Origin: Lutraria lutraria
Taxonomy: Eukaryota > Mollusca > Bivalvia > Venerida > Mactridae
DNA length: 64,000 nt
Assembly (NCBI GenBank): GCA_964023205.1
Contig: OZ026839.1
Coordinates: 18,196,386-18,260,385, forward strand
Direction: 5' to 3'
Shown here: positions 11,611 through 23,514 of the stretch, in pieces
Position numbering within the stretch: position 1 is the stretch's first letter
Layout: each line of letters opens with the position of its first letter
Notes under the pieces: generated by a model
Databases searched by the model: none
Seen by the model: only the letters and a program-made list of their open reading frames with translations
Told to the model about the DNA's origin: nothing
Position numbers and translations under genes: made by a program

Positions 11611-12673
11611 AACAAGAGGGCCATGATGGCCCTATATTGCTTACCAGAAATAAGACCCCGAGAGAAAATTATTATGAGCCTATATAAAATTAAGTAACTT
11701 GGGGACGAGGCCAATTAAAACCCTGGGGCCATAATTTCAACAAACTTGGTAGAGATCCACTGGACAATACTACACACAAAATATCTAAGCTCTAGGCCTT
11801 GTGGTTTTGGACAAGAAGATTTTTGAAATTTTCCTATATAAATCATGTAAACCCCAGGGCGGGGCTAATTTTCACCCTGGGACCATAATTTGTACAAACT
11901 TGGTAGAGGTCCGCTAGACAATACTACATACCAAATATCATAGCTCTAGGTCTTGTGGTTTTGGACAAGAAGATTTTTTTAATTTTCCTAAATAAATTAG
12001 AGTAAACCCTGGGGCGGGGCCAATTTTGACCCCAGGGCCGTAATTTGAACAAATTTATTAGTGGTCCACTACATAATGCTACATACCAAATATCTAAGCT
12101 CTAGGCATTGTCGTTTTGGACAAGATGATTTTTAAAATTTCCCTATATAAGTCTACATAAATCAAGTGTCCCCTGGGATGGGGCCAATTTTGACCCTAGG
12201 GCAATAATTTGAACAAACTTGGTAGAGGTCCACTAGACAATGCTACACACCAAATATCTAAGCTCTAGGCATTGTCGTTTCGGACAAGAAGATTTTTAAA
12301 ATTTCCCTATATAAGTCTATATAAAATCCAGTTACCCCAGGGGCAGAGCCAATTTTGACCCCAGGGCCATGATGTGAACAAATTTGGTAGTGATCCACTA
12401 GACAATGCTACACACCAAAAATCTAAGCTCTATGCCCTGTGGTTTTGGACAAGAAGTTTTTCCTATTGGTTACCATGGCAACCAGAGTTTTTAATGAAAT
12501 TAAATTTTTGAACAACTATGGTAGAGCTTCATGGAAGAAACATTTCGTTATATTGGCCAATTGCTTAACTTGACAAGAAGGAGATGTTGTTTAAAGCAAT
12601 TGTTGACGCACTGACGCACGCACGCACACACACACCACACACGCACGCACACACACGGACATCACACGATCAG
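11611..12673 (+). repeat. Family B array, 3' hairpin lost
   Basis: Opens AACAAGAGGGCCATGATGGC. About five ~165-bp units follow, then GATGTTGTTTAAAGCAATTG and GACGCACTGACGCACGCACG. These run into a CA-rich microsatellite (about 12600-12660) and GGACATCACACGATCAG. The usual GCTCACC...GGTGAGCTAAAAA hairpin is missing, so the copy is truncated at its right end. Confidence 0.85.
12600..12660 (+). repeat. CA/CG-rich microsatellite
   Basis: Alternating ACGCACGC and ACACACAC inside the tail of the family B array. In other copies the same spot holds only a few gacgcac repeats, so this copy has expanded. Confidence 0.8.
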
Positions 12674-12955
12674 TTGTTTTTTCTTCTTACAGTAGATGAC
12701 ACATCAAACTTAATTCTAGACAAAAATAAAAAAACTCCCTCAGGCAGATTTTTAATAAAAATAATTTAACTTTGGAAGTGAGAAGAAAAAAACACTAAAC
12801 TTAACTTTTAAAATCATTTTACTTGCACTGATAAGTAAATAATGAACATCAAATTTATACCTACGCGTAGGTAATTTTATTCTCCGCTATTAACTTTTTA
12901 TTTCATTAAATATCTACATAAATTGATAACGCGATAGGTATTTTCAGAGAGGCAC
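12674..12955. other. No recognised feature
   Basis: AT-rich sequence with a 14-bp palindrome ACCTACGCGTAGGT near 12860. No gene seen. Confidence 0.4.
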
Positions 12956-13150
12956 TATAAATACTGTAAAAATGACTGTTCTGACGTCAAAAACGACATT
13001 ATTTCAAACATTTGGTTCAACTTTAAAATCAAAGAGGTAACCTACATGTGATGACCAACCTCCCAACCAAATCTAATGAACTTAGGCCAAATCATAGTTA
13101 CTGTGAACACTCATGTATATGTCGCACTTTTGTATAGGATGCAGGTAAAA
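12956..13150 (+). repeat. Family H fragment (5' part)
   Basis: Contains GAGGTAACCTACATGTGATG, ACCAACCTCCCAACCAAATC and ACTTAGGCCAAATC. It is closely related to 15030-15105, where the same sequence is interrupted by the 5.4-kb element. It ends with ACACTCATGTATATGTCGCA (13107 onward), which recurs inverted at 14955-14978. Confidence 0.65.
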
Positions 13151-13159
13151 AAAACAGTG

Positions 13160-14250
13160 AAATCCTGGGAAAACTAGACATGTGTCCGCAGGACACGGAT
13201 GCCCCCGCCATTTCACACTGGACACAGAAAATGAGTGTTGTGTGGGAAATATGTGAATACAATATAAAGCAGGTTGCTTGGGAATGCTGCCCATAGTGGG
13301 AAGTAAAGATCACCTAAGGGTGGTAAACACAAAACTACATGTACTTTCACTATTTCAATATAAGGAATGAATGTAAATATATAAGTGTCCACTGTGACCT
13401 TTGAGTAAACGACACAGTTTTTGCATATGACACATCATCTTAATATGATGAACATTTGTGCCAATTTATTTCAAAATCCCATCATGCATGACAAAAGTTA
13501 TAAGCCGGACATGAACATACACTTTCACTATATCCATAATATGCACAAAATTTTAATGTCCACTGTGACCTTGACCTTTGAATAAGCGACACAGTTTTGC
13601 TCATGACAAGTCGTCTGGATATGATGAACATTTGTGCCAATTTATTTCAAAATCCAATCATGCAAGACAGAGTTATAAGCCAGACACGAACATATACATA
13701 TAATGCTTTAAGTGTCAACTGTGACCTTGCCTTTGAGCAAGCAACACAGTCGTTGCACATGACAAGTCGTCTTGTTATGATGAACATATGTGCCAATATA
13801 TTTCAAAATCCAATCATGCATGACAGAGTTATAAGCTGGACACGAACATATACATATAATGCCTTAAGTGTCAACTGTGACCTTGACCTTTGAGTAAGTG
13901 TCACAGTTTTGCTCATGACACATTGTCTTGATTTGATGTACATTTGTGCCAATTTATTTCAAAATCCGATCATGCAAGACAGAGTTATAAGCCGGACATG
14001 AACATATACATATAATGCTTTAAGTGTCAACTGTGACCTTGACCTTTGAGCAAGCGACACAGTCGTTGCGCATGACACATCGTCTTGTTATGATGAACAG
14101 TTGTGCCAAATTATTTCAAAATCCAATCATGCATGACAAAGTTATGAGCCGGACACGAAAATTCCGTCACACACACACACACATGCACACACCAACGGAC
14201 AGGGTAAACACTATATGCCATCCGCCATTTCATGGCGGGGCATAAAAATT
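13160..14250 (+). repeat. Family D array
   Basis: Six or so ~156-bp units containing TGACCTTGACCTTTGAGTAA, GCGACACAGTTTTGC, CATGACACATCGTC, GATGAACATTTGTGCCAA and TTATTTCAAAATCC. It ends in a CACACACA stretch, CGGACAGGGTAAACACTATA, then the hairpin TGCCATCCGCCATTTCATGG with CGGGGCATAAAAA. The left edge carries GGATGCCCCCGCCATTTC, a partial inverted match to the closing hairpin. Phase-preserving units leave open frames at 13597-13893 and 14024-14245 that are not genes. Confidence 0.85.
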
Positions 14251-14954
14251 CGTGTAAGAACGTATAACATCAAATTACATACCTACCTGCGAAATTGTAA
14301 GTGTCAATTTTATGCAATTAACAAAGTGTCAAGGCTACCAGTTATCCTGCATTTCTTAACAACTAACATGTGACACGATAAAAAATCAATACTTCAGCTG
14401 CCAGATTTGAAGTTTACACACACTTTGACCTAATTTTGCGAAGATTCTGGAGTTAATTTAGGGCGCACAAGGTGTCAATATAGCCAAATTAAAAACATTA
14501 TACATGGCCGACCTTTTTTGCTTCAACCACATTGTTTCCATATTTAATTCAGTTTGCATCATAGAATATCCTTCAGGGCAGATTAAATAATTATAACCGT
14601 GCCATTTCTTGAGATATTTTCATCAAAAAATCCGAATTATTGAAACCCCTGTGCCATTGGTGTTTGATATTTGTGTGATGTTGGCTAGCAGTTTAAAGAC
14701 CACATGTGTTTCTGACCTGTTTGACATTTTAGCTGTGATTCAGTGCTTTATGTCTAATTACAATAGATCAATAATAGTTTATATTATATATAAGGATTAT
14801 TGTGGATTTTATGTTTTACGAACATTAGGTAAGTGTGAAAAAAATACTTCAGAATCCAATTTGACTTTTTGTTCGAGTCATAGAAAACATGGGATTGAGG
14901 TCTACCACCATGTATAGCACGCACCACTTTTTTTGTCCCGATTTTGTAAGTAAA
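14251..14954. other. No recognised feature
   Basis: Contains a 102-codon open frame (14609-14917, +) and a shorter one on the opposite strand. Neither resembles a known protein and neither has convincing splice sites. Possibly decayed repeat. Confidence 0.35.
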
Positions 14955-15105
14955 AAAGTGCGACATATACATGAGTGTTTACGGTATTGGGACGGACAAG
15001 GTTTTTGTGCTTAGGTCATTGTGACTTTGACATACTGACCTCAAAATAAATAGGGGTAATCTATATGTGATGACTAACCTCCCAACCAAATCCGAAGAGC
15101 TCAGG
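14955..15105 (+). repeat. Family H element, left part (interrupted)
   Basis: AAAGTGCGACATATACATGA, GACGGACAAGG, ATCTATATGTGATGACTAAC and CTCCCAACCAAATCC lead up to GAGCTCA. The sequence then jumps into the 5.4-kb element. The continuation AGGCCAAATTG appears at about 20525. Joining the two sides gives the same order seen at 13070-13095 (CTTAGGCCAAATC), which supports a later insertion. Confidence 0.7.
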
Positions 15106-15588
15106 GGTGGTTTTCACGAAAGATCTTAAGGATAAAATTTTTCATAAGGTTGATGTTTTTCCTTAAGTTTGAAGAGATTTTCCTTAAATCTAAAATAAAT
15201 CTTAAGCGGTATTCACAAAACACTTTAACTTAAGATTTTCCTTAAAACTCGCGATTTTTTCCTTAAATTTTAAGGAAGGTCGTGGCTTCCTTAAATTTGT
15301 TAAGGACGTCCTTAAGTACCCAAAATTTCATAAGTGTATTTAGAAATCGCATAGAACGTCAAGTTCAGGCGGTATGTATTTGGTTTATTCATAGTTTGAA
15401 TACAATTATTGCGTCTGTCAAAAATTTGTATCATCGATATTATCAGTTCAAAGTGAATTTTACTGCTTGATGAGTATACTCATCTACAGATAGAAGCTGC
15501 ATACAGCAAGACATGTGTGCATAAATGCTTTTACGTCATTGAATGTCATGGAAATGACACAAACAGTGCCTATTTTGGTTCAAATATG

Positions 15589-15695
15589 TGTAACAAGGTA
15601 TAAAACTATGCCATGAAATGTTTTTAATTTCAATGAATAATTTCATATTGTTGTATAAAAATTACTTTCTGTTAAGTTTCTTTATAATTATAATG
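15589..15695 (+). repeat. 107-bp direct repeat, copy 1
   Basis: Starts TGTAACAAGGTATAAAACTA and ends TTCTTTATAATTATAATG. It is identical base for base to 17089-17195, exactly 1500 bp away. The identity implies a recent duplication or gene conversion. Confidence 0.9.
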
Positions 15696-15745
15696 CTGAT
15701 TATATCAAACTATATTTTTTTTGTATGTGCTGTTATTTATTAATA

Positions 15746-16265
15746 ATACATGGCTGATTAGTGAATGTTGAATAATTGAATTGAATTATAATCATAGCCA
15801 TATCATAAAGTTGCAAATAGCAAGAACAGATATATTTGTTGAATGTATTATATTTATCAATACTATGTGGCTGATCTTTTTATGTTAAATAATTGAATTA
15901 ATATGATCAGGGCCATACAACAAAGTTGCATACAGCAAGAATAAACATATATGATGTGTTATATTAAATGATAATACATGGCTGATCTTTTTATGTTAAA
16001 TAATTGAAATAATATGATCAGGGCCATATCACAAAGTTGCATATAGCAAGAACAATGGACATATTTGATGTGTTACATTTAATACTACATGGCTGATACC
16101 TTAATGTTAAATAGTTGAATTGATATGATCAGGGCCATACAACAAAGTTGCATATAGCAAGAATAAACATATATGATATATTAAAATAATGATGCATGGC
16201 TGATCCTTACAGTCACATATTTGAATTAATATGATCAGGGCCATAATAAAAGTTGCACATATAGC
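15746..16265 (+). repeat. ~110-bp tandem array
   Basis: About five diverged units each with CATGGCTGATC, TTATGTTAAATAATTGAA, ATATGATCAGGGCCATA and AAAGTTGCATATAGCAAGAA. Non-coding. Confidence 0.8.
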
Positions 16266-17088
16266 AGACTTATAAAAATATTATTTTGTGTAGCTATATT
16301 TTTTTAATGGCTTCTTACCCAAAGTTAAATATTATTAATGTAAGGCCATAACCTTAAACTTTTGTTGAAGAACTCAATCGGATAGATTGATGATACATAG
16401 CTATATAAGGCAATTACTGCATGTACATTTGTTATTAATGTATTTTTTTTGCAGGTGAATTTTAATGTTCGATTATTTAATTTTCTTCACACTACCATTC
16501 GTTATTGCGCCTGTTTTTATAAACAACGTAAGTCGTTAATACATTGGGTTTTGACTGCATTTACATTTGGTTAAATGTACTATTGCAGGTGATAGAAAAT
16601 TTGTATCTTACAGTTATTTCACATTATGCCATGCTTTCAATGTTAACTCTTCAAACATCAGTTGTATGTATTATCAAAGGTACCTATTGTTTAAATGTTT
16701 ATATACATAAGTACATTTGTTGTATGTTGTGTTTTGAATCACAATATCATGTGTTTGATTTTTACTAATCATACTTTTCTTTTTCAGGAATATATTGACT
16801 TACATGTATTTATTATATCATGTAAAAAGAAAACAAAATTATTGTTGACTGTTATGATTAATTAGAAAAATCAATATTATTGTTTAGTATAATTTGGTCA
16901 AAGGTTAAAAAAAAGAAGATACTATGTTTGCTTGAATTGTTACAGTTTAATATGAGCATGTCACTCCAGTGTTTGGCAATTAATATTTGATCTAGTATTT
17001 CATTGATAATTTCTTTATTGGTATGTAACTAATGCGCAATAGTTATAGACTAATATTGAGGACAATCTTTTTAGAAGGAAGGGTGACA

Positions 17089-17195
17089 TGTAACAAGGTA
17101 TAAAACTATGCCATGAAATGTTTTTAATTTCAATGAATAATTTCATATTGTTGTATAAAAATTACTTTCTGTTAAGTTTCTTTATAATTATAATG
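17089..17195 (+). repeat. 107-bp direct repeat, copy 2
   Basis: Identical to 15589-15695; flanking sequence differs on both sides. Confidence 0.9.
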
Positions 17196-17499
17196 TTATT
17201 GCTAGACACACAAAAATGTAATGTTTGTTCTAAGTTCTGTGTGTTAATCAATTAGTTTTTCACACCAATCAATTTTACATATTTCAAATTCTAACTTCTA
17301 TAAATATGTTTTATCACCTTAGATTAAATAATTAGTTTTAAGCTTTATCAAAGCAGACTTAGGTCAATCTGCCATATGGCTTCATTAAGTTATTATAAGT
17401 TATCATTTAAGTATTTCCTGCCAATATGTTTTAATTCTGTAATTCTATTGGTCAAATTTTATAAAGGGTCCAGCCCCTTTTCTCATTGATTATTTTTGT

Positions 17500-17895
17500 C
17501 ATTTATTATTAAGTTAGTCTTTACTAGGTCTTCGGAGAGTCTACACTAAGTTTTCAATTAAGTAACATCTGGATTTATTAAATTAGTCTTCGCTTAGTCT
17601 TCAAACAAGTTACATCTGAATTTTATGTCATCTGGTTTCTCAACTTATATCTTTTGGAACTGAATATTATAAACGTTTGTTATGACTGAATAAAATAGTG
17701 AAAATACGGAATTGGACTAGTCGTGTATAATTCCAAGACATACACATTTGGTACCCTTATATACAAGAGGTACAAACAACAAAGACACTGTGCAGCCGAG
17801 GTGTTGGATACAATCGGGGCTGTCGGCAGAATAAGCTAATTCCCCGCCGACACATAACCAGGAGCCGACGCCTCAGCCCGGCCCTCGGTCACATA
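17500..17895 (+). repeat. Possible LTR-type remnant with GC-rich leader
   Basis: Repeated AAGTTAGTCTT/TTAGTCTTCG words are followed by an AATAAA signal, CATTTGGTACCC and a GC-rich patch. The patch starts GGGGCTGTCGGCAG, passes through AATTCCCCGCCGACAC and ends CGGCCCTCGGT. It can fold TGTCGGC against GCCGACA. The same order of words appears at 51575-51665, where GGGGCTCACTGCC, GAGTTCCCC and CGACCCTCGGC occur. I infer a shared repeat family, perhaps a solo LTR plus leader; no paired LTR is seen. Confidence 0.3.
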
Positions 17896-18955
17896 TGTAT
17901 ACAACTGTAGAAAACTTTATTGAAAATTAAGGCTAATTGATTACATATACATGTTTGTACATGTATACAATGTAATATAATTAAGTCAAGTACTAAAGCT
18001 TTAAAGATAATTCCAATACAAATTTAACACAATATTGCATGATGTGTTTTAATGAAAATGATATAATTTAATAAAATATTTTAACTACATTTTGTATCTT
18101 AGTAATAAGAAATGATTTTAACAAAGCTTATATAACATGGAGACAGTATTTAATTATTAAGATTTTTTAACTGTCCCACACAATATTTGATACGATAGAT
18201 GTATGAATATATGATAATTTAATTTGAAATACATAAACTTACTTTTAAAAATGCTCTTAATTTAAAACAAAAACTCACAGTTCTTTAGTTTAATGTCTTT
18301 TTCGCTGGACACGGATTTTTTTCGCAATAAAGTCCTTTAAGCTTCAAGATATTAGCAGTATGTCTATAATACAATTCATATGTCATTGATTGTAATGGAT
18401 GTTTAAAAAATGGAGTTTTAACTTAATACTCTAAGTATAAAGCCTTAGAAATAGAAAATTCCATGTTCATTTAATTTCAAGAGGATAACTACTTAAATAC
18501 TGATCAAAATATCAAGTTTAGGTTAGAACATTAGAATAATATTTATCAATGAAATAATTGCTATTATGAAAAGACAAAAACCACCACACTGTTCCCTCAA
18601 TCAACAGTCACCAGTTTAACATGTAAAAGACAGCTGGTCGTGGAAGTACACTTGATAAGTTGATTTCATCATCATGTATACTTTACAAAATTGCTAATTA
18701 CATGTAGTTACCTTCTACTAAGTACAATGTATATTTTTTCTATTGTATTACTTATCTTTACGGAAGAGCGTATGCATGTAATATATGTTGATACTTAATA
18801 AAATCATCGTTTGTATGTACTGTCCAGTTAGGATTAATGTGATAGTGACGTTTCATTTTATGTGTACACAAAAGTTTACATCCATTGTCTGAACAGGTAA
18901 AATGGGTTTATAAGAAACAACTATAGTATTATAGTTTAGCAATGATATTGTAGAT

Positions 18956-19046
18956 GTTTGGTTGGCGCAGTTGGTAAAGCCTTTAGAATTGATCAGAGGC
19001 TTAAATTTTATCGCGAGTTCAAACCTCACCGGTTGTCTCTTTTTTT
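18956..19046 (+). repeat. tRNA-like (SINE-like) head
   Basis: A good A box TGGCGCAGTTGG (18963-18974), a 5-bp anticodon-type stem CCTTT/AGAGG with a 10-nt loop, a B-box-like GAGTTCAAACC (19015-19025) and a T run at 19040-19046. The acceptor arms do not pair and the loop is too long, so it is not a functional tRNA. Most likely a tRNA-derived SINE or pseudo-tRNA. Confidence 0.35.
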
Positions 19047-19499
19047 CATTTTCTTTTTCAACTTTTCAACTTTATGCAGATGAATTGTAGTTTCGTTATA
19101 ATATTTAGTAGTAAATTGTAAAGAAAAAGAATGCATAATATATAATTGTCCTGTGTAACACAAAGTGTGTAGTGCAAAAGTGCATGAAGTATTAGTACCG
19201 CGCACAGGTATTTCGTGCAAACTTATCTGAATGCCAACTAGCTAAATATGACTGAAAATATGTGGACTTTTAATGGCGAACCAATCGTAATTACCAGAAT
19301 TACAACGAAATGTCTAAGACTATTATTCATCATGTTTATTACATGTAAAAAGATATTCAAAAAAGATATGTCAAAGGATAAAAATGATGATAATAATATA
19401 AACACCAGATCTTGTATATTCCTCACAAAAAAAAAAACGACGAAAGAATTGACGATTTTTTAAAAAAGATATATAGTAATAGCAAATAATTTGCGAAAA

Positions 19500-19592
19500 A
19501 GTACCAAGTCGCGGTCTCACACAGTTCTTTTCTCATTAATAAATTATCGTCAGACACCATCGTTACCAACTGCGCTACGCCGACAATCGATG
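19500..19592 (-). repeat. tRNA-like A-box relic, inverted relative to the one at 18956
   Basis: The minus strand reads GTCGGCG then TAGCGCAGTTGGTAACG (A box at 19566-19577 on the minus strand), but the B box is degenerate. It shares the core GCGCAGTTGGTAA with 18963-18977 in the opposite direction. Confidence 0.25.
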
Positions 19593-20524
19593 TATTTATT
19601 GAAATTTGTAAATCATGTAGTCTGCCTATATGTCCAATGATAATTTGACAACGGTTTTACACCGTAAAAATGGACTCGACCACTGTGTCACTATACAATT
19701 ATCCTAACTGAGCAGTATATTTGATTAAATGTTTGTTTTCCACCATGAATCTCATCCAAAAGTAGGAACTTATAGAAATTTTTGTTAAAGGTGTATTCCA
19801 AACATACAAATAAACACAGTCCAATGTCAATGATTCTACCGCTAGAAACGTGCTGATATTTTTCCTATGCATGTATGCATTGTAAAGTATTTTGTTTTAC
19901 TTAAATAGTACTTTGTTTTATTGAAACTCAAATACAACATTTATAACATTAGCGCTTATTTAATTGTCATATTGATTGAGGCTCATTTCTAGTGGTTACA
20001 GCTGAATTAGGGACGTAGCTTACTTAGCCGAGTAGGCCCCGGCCTCACGGCCTACACACTATATTTACAGGACAGAGAAAAATACATGGCAAAAACATTT
20101 CAGTGGGGCATGTACCAAGATCCCCTAGAATTCGGCCAACACATTATTTTTAACTACCAAGCTCCGCTGCTGTTGATATTGTAAAATGCTCAATGTTTGT
20201 GAATTTATGCTATTCAAATCATTTATACATTGTCTATTCATGATGTTCACGAGAAGCAATGAGTCATTGATTACAAATTAGGGATTCTCTTCTTTGCCTA
20301 GCTCATATTTACAACGAATTGTTGACGAAAATGAACGTATTTTGATTTCCGGTCTATTTTTAGATTTCCTTAAGGTTAAGGATATCCTTAGATAAGAAAA
20401 TCCTTAACTTATCCTGAGAAAAAATTTTAAGGATAAAACATTCCTTATCCTTGGTTAAGGTAAATATGTTAAGGGTAAGGAATTTCTTAAGGTAATAGTT
20501 AAGATTCTTCGTGAATACCACCCC

Positions 20525-20647
20525 AGGCCAAATTGTTCTCTAGTAGTTATTGGTCGGACAAGGTTTGGATATGGATGGACGGACAAACAGACCAACCGAC
20601 ATGTGCAAAGCAATATACCCCCTTTTTTTCGAAAGGGGGCATAATAA
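20525..20647 (+). repeat. Family H element, right part with closing hairpin
   Basis: AGGCCAAATTGTTCTCTAGT, GGTCGGACAAGG, ATGGACGGACAAACAGACC, then the hairpin CCCCCTTTTTTTCGAAAGGG with GGCATAATAAA. It completes the element whose left part ends at 15105. Confidence 0.7.
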
Positions 20648-21628
20648 ATGAACAGATAAATGCACTCACAAGTTTAATACATTGTTTACATACCTTATCC
20701 ACAAAAGTTAAGAAAACTATTCAGCACTGAGAAAATTATGATTTAATACACACTATTTTAGTCATGTTCCACTGTCTAAGCACATACAGATTGAAATTTA
20801 ATAACACACTAACAGGCTTACATTTTTCTTGATGATAATAGTATTGTAGTAATAACAGTACACAACCACATAGTTTTGGTTAATTTAACTAAATACCAAA
20901 ACATACTATTCTACTTAAAGGGATGGACACATATTTGTGGGGCTCACATACCATTTAACAGAGAAAACTACCATCAATAGAATTTAAAATGTTAAGTGAG
21001 CATTAAAATGTATACTGTACTTTAATTTGATTTATAAGAAAAACTGACATGTTTTGGTCAATTTTGTTCATTTCATAAAATTCCAATGCATGCAATTTGC
21101 CTTATGTCCTACAAATCATTTTGTCCTTCTGTGTTTATATCATTCTGCTTACACTTACAGTAGTTAGGTATACAAGATTAAGTCACCTTCTTCATTCTTC
21201 CTTAGTAAAACTTAGCAATTCTTTCTCCCTATGTTCAAGAACACACTAAGTAGACCCACACCCTTGCTCATCTCCACAGGTAATTGATATCTAAATATGA
21301 TTCTACACCTTTAAAATCTCTCATGTAAAGTGTTCATCAGTTTACAGTCCTGTACAACTATAAAGATGGTAGCTTATCTTGAAGAAATCTTCAGGTTCAA
21401 CAATTATTATATTAAAACTACATTATAATTGGACTATAATGAGATTTTAAAGATAGGATTTAGAAACAGCTTGTGGTATGAAGAGTATAGGTATTACCCT
21501 AGTTTAAGCAATAATAGAGCATAGGGATAAATGTACGTAACTTTACACAATGTTCAACAAACAACCTTCAATTTTAATAACTTTAAAGCAGGAGTTTGAG
21601 CTCTCGAAAACTTAAAACACAAATAATA
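20648..21628. other. Probable intron, one weak exon candidate
   Basis: A strong minus-strand donor (GATAAG|GTATGT) sits at about 20695-20698. Only a very short frame (FLTFVDK, if the acceptor is GAATAG at about 20722) fits it, and longer versions have stops. Nothing else recognised. Confidence 0.35.
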
Positions 21629-23328
21629 GACAAGAGGGCCATATGGCCCTATAACCACTCACCAAAAAAAAAGAACTTCAGACAAGAACATTTTTCACTT
21701 TTTTTCCTATATCGATTTTGGAGAAGAGGATTTTTAAAATTTTCCTATCAAGTTACCCCTGGGGCGGAGCCAATTTTGACCCCAGGGGAAAAATTTGAAC
21801 ACACTTTGTAGAGTTCCATTAGACAATGCTACATACCAATCTCAGGTCTAGACATAGTGGTTTCGGAGATTTTTTTAATTTTCCTATATAAGCCTATGTA
21901 AATCAAGTGACCCCTGGGGCAGGGCCAATTTTGACCCTAGGGCAATAATTTGAACAAACTTAGTAGAGGTCCACTAGACAATGCCACATACAAAATATCT
22001 AAGCTCTAGGCCTTGCGATTTCGGAGAAGAAGATTTTTATAATTTTCCTATATAAGTCTATATAAATCAAGTGACCCCCGGGGCGGGGCCAATTTTGACC
22101 CTATGGCAATAATTCGAACAAACTCGGTAGAGATCCACTAGGCAATGCTACACACCAAATATTAAAGCTCAAGGCATTCCAGTTTTTACAAGAAGATTTT
22201 TAAATTTTCCCTATATACAGTACGGTTCGGGTGATTTGTCCGATTTTCGTGAATCGCCGTGGAATTAAAATCGCGCTAAGCCACAGGTAGATCGCTTCAA
22301 CGCGGCGATTTGAATTTTGGCCGTCGCGTTCAGAGCGACTATGATCGACAGTCACCACTGAAGGGCAATAATTCGTGGTGGATTGCGGCGACGATCGCTC
22401 AACCCGGTGATGCGCGATGTCGCCTCTTTAGTTTACTCAAAACTTACAAAAATAACAGTGTTATTCACACATTATTTAATTGCGCTTTGTGAACATATTA
22501 TTACCTGATATGTGTGAAAAATTAGCGTTTACATAAATTATAATCAACGAGTGTTGAGAACTTAATAGTAGTTGATGAGCTTTAATTAATCTGTCAGCTT
22601 TCGTATATTATTGCGCGAAATAATATTACATGTAAACAATGGACTGGTTTTATTGAGTAGAGCACCGAGCTACATTCGTAAAATGAGAGACTGCGACTCG
22701 GTCTAAATTCTCGCCCTGGTACTTGATATATAAAACACTATAATAGACATATGAATCTCGCCCTGTACGTAACGCTGCATATGTAAAACATAGGTACACA
22801 GGGCGGGGCCAATTTTGACCCTAGCGCAATAATTTGAACAAACTTGGTAGAGGTCCACTAGACAATGCTACACACCAAATATCAAAGCTCTAGGCATTGT
22901 ATTTTCTGACAAGAAGATTCCAAAAAGATTCCCTATGTAAGTCTATGTAAAATCAAGTTACCCCCAGGGGTGGAGCCAATTTTGAACCCAGGGCCATAAT
23001 TTGAACAATCTTGATAGAGGTCCACAAGACAATGCTACATAACAAATATCTAAGCTCTATGCCCTGTGGTTTTGGACAAGAAGATTTTTTAAAAAAAGCC
23101 TATTGGTTGCCATGGCAACCAGAGTTTTTAATGAAATTAAGTTTTTTGAACAACTTTGGTAGAGCTTCATGCAAGGAACATCCCTGTAAAGTTTCCTTGA
23201 AATTGGACAGCTGCTTAAGAAGATGTTGTTTTAAGCAATTGTTGACGCACTGACGGACACACAGACGACAGACAACATGTGATCAAAATAGCTCACCATG
23301 AGCACTTTGTGCTCTGGTAAGCTTAAAA
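21629..23328 (+). repeat. Family B array, split by a TA-flanked element
   Basis: Opens GACAAGAGGGCCATATGGCC and carries about seven ~165-bp units. It ends CACAGACGACAGACAACATG and AGCTCACCATGAGCACTTTG, then CTGGTAAGCTTAAAA. A truncated terminal-inverted-repeat element lies at 22218-22797. The repeat resumes mid-unit (GGGCGGGGCCAATTTTGACC), so the right side of the insertion was lost together with some host repeat. Confidence 0.85.
22218..22797 (-). mobile_element. Truncated copy of the CAGTACGGTTCGGGTGATTT element
   Basis: Begins after CTATATA with CAGTACGGTTCGGGTGATTT, which is the right TIR of the complete copy at 24943-26003 read in reverse. It matches that element for about 575 bp (GCGCTAAGCCACAGGTAG, GATCGACAGTCACC, TTCACACATTATTTAATTGC) and then stops at about 22797. 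The other TIR is absent. Confidence 0.8.
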
Positions 23329-23514
23329 CAATTTAAAGGACACATACTATAAATGTAATGACCATTCTTGAAAATTCACGAGTCTTTGTTATTTGTCCTT
23401 GATAAAAACCAACAGGGGGGCTTTTGTCCGGGAGGGGTTTTGTCCTACATTCTTGTTCAATTTAATTTTCATGAATACTGGATGCAGGTCAATGTACATT
23501 CTGTGTAAATAAGA
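23329..23514. other. No recognised gene
   Basis: Short interval with GGGGGGCTTTTGTCCGGGAG, a G/T-rich block that looks like an old repeat end. Confidence 0.35.

Larger units (their letters stand above)
15106..20524. mobile_element. 5.4-kb element with terminal inverted repeats, no transposase seen
   Basis: The left end reads GGGGTGGTTTTCACGAA and then ATCTTAAGGA. The right end is the inverse, with TTCGTGAATACCACCCC preceded by TTAAGATTC. Outermost arms match at about 23 of 26 positions and both subterminal zones are rich in CTTAAG/TTAAGG words. The interior holds a ~110-bp tandem array, a 107-bp direct duplication, a GC-rich leader-like patch and two tRNA-like heads. No transposase frame is visible, so it is non-autonomous or badly decayed. 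A second end-like sequence (GGTATTCACAAAACAC, about 15208) suggests nesting of related copies. Superfamily not assigned. Confidence 0.65.

Noticed and set aside
18956..19046. Functional tRNA gene
   Set aside because: Acceptor arms do not pair and the anticodon loop is 10 nt; better read as a tRNA-derived repeat head.
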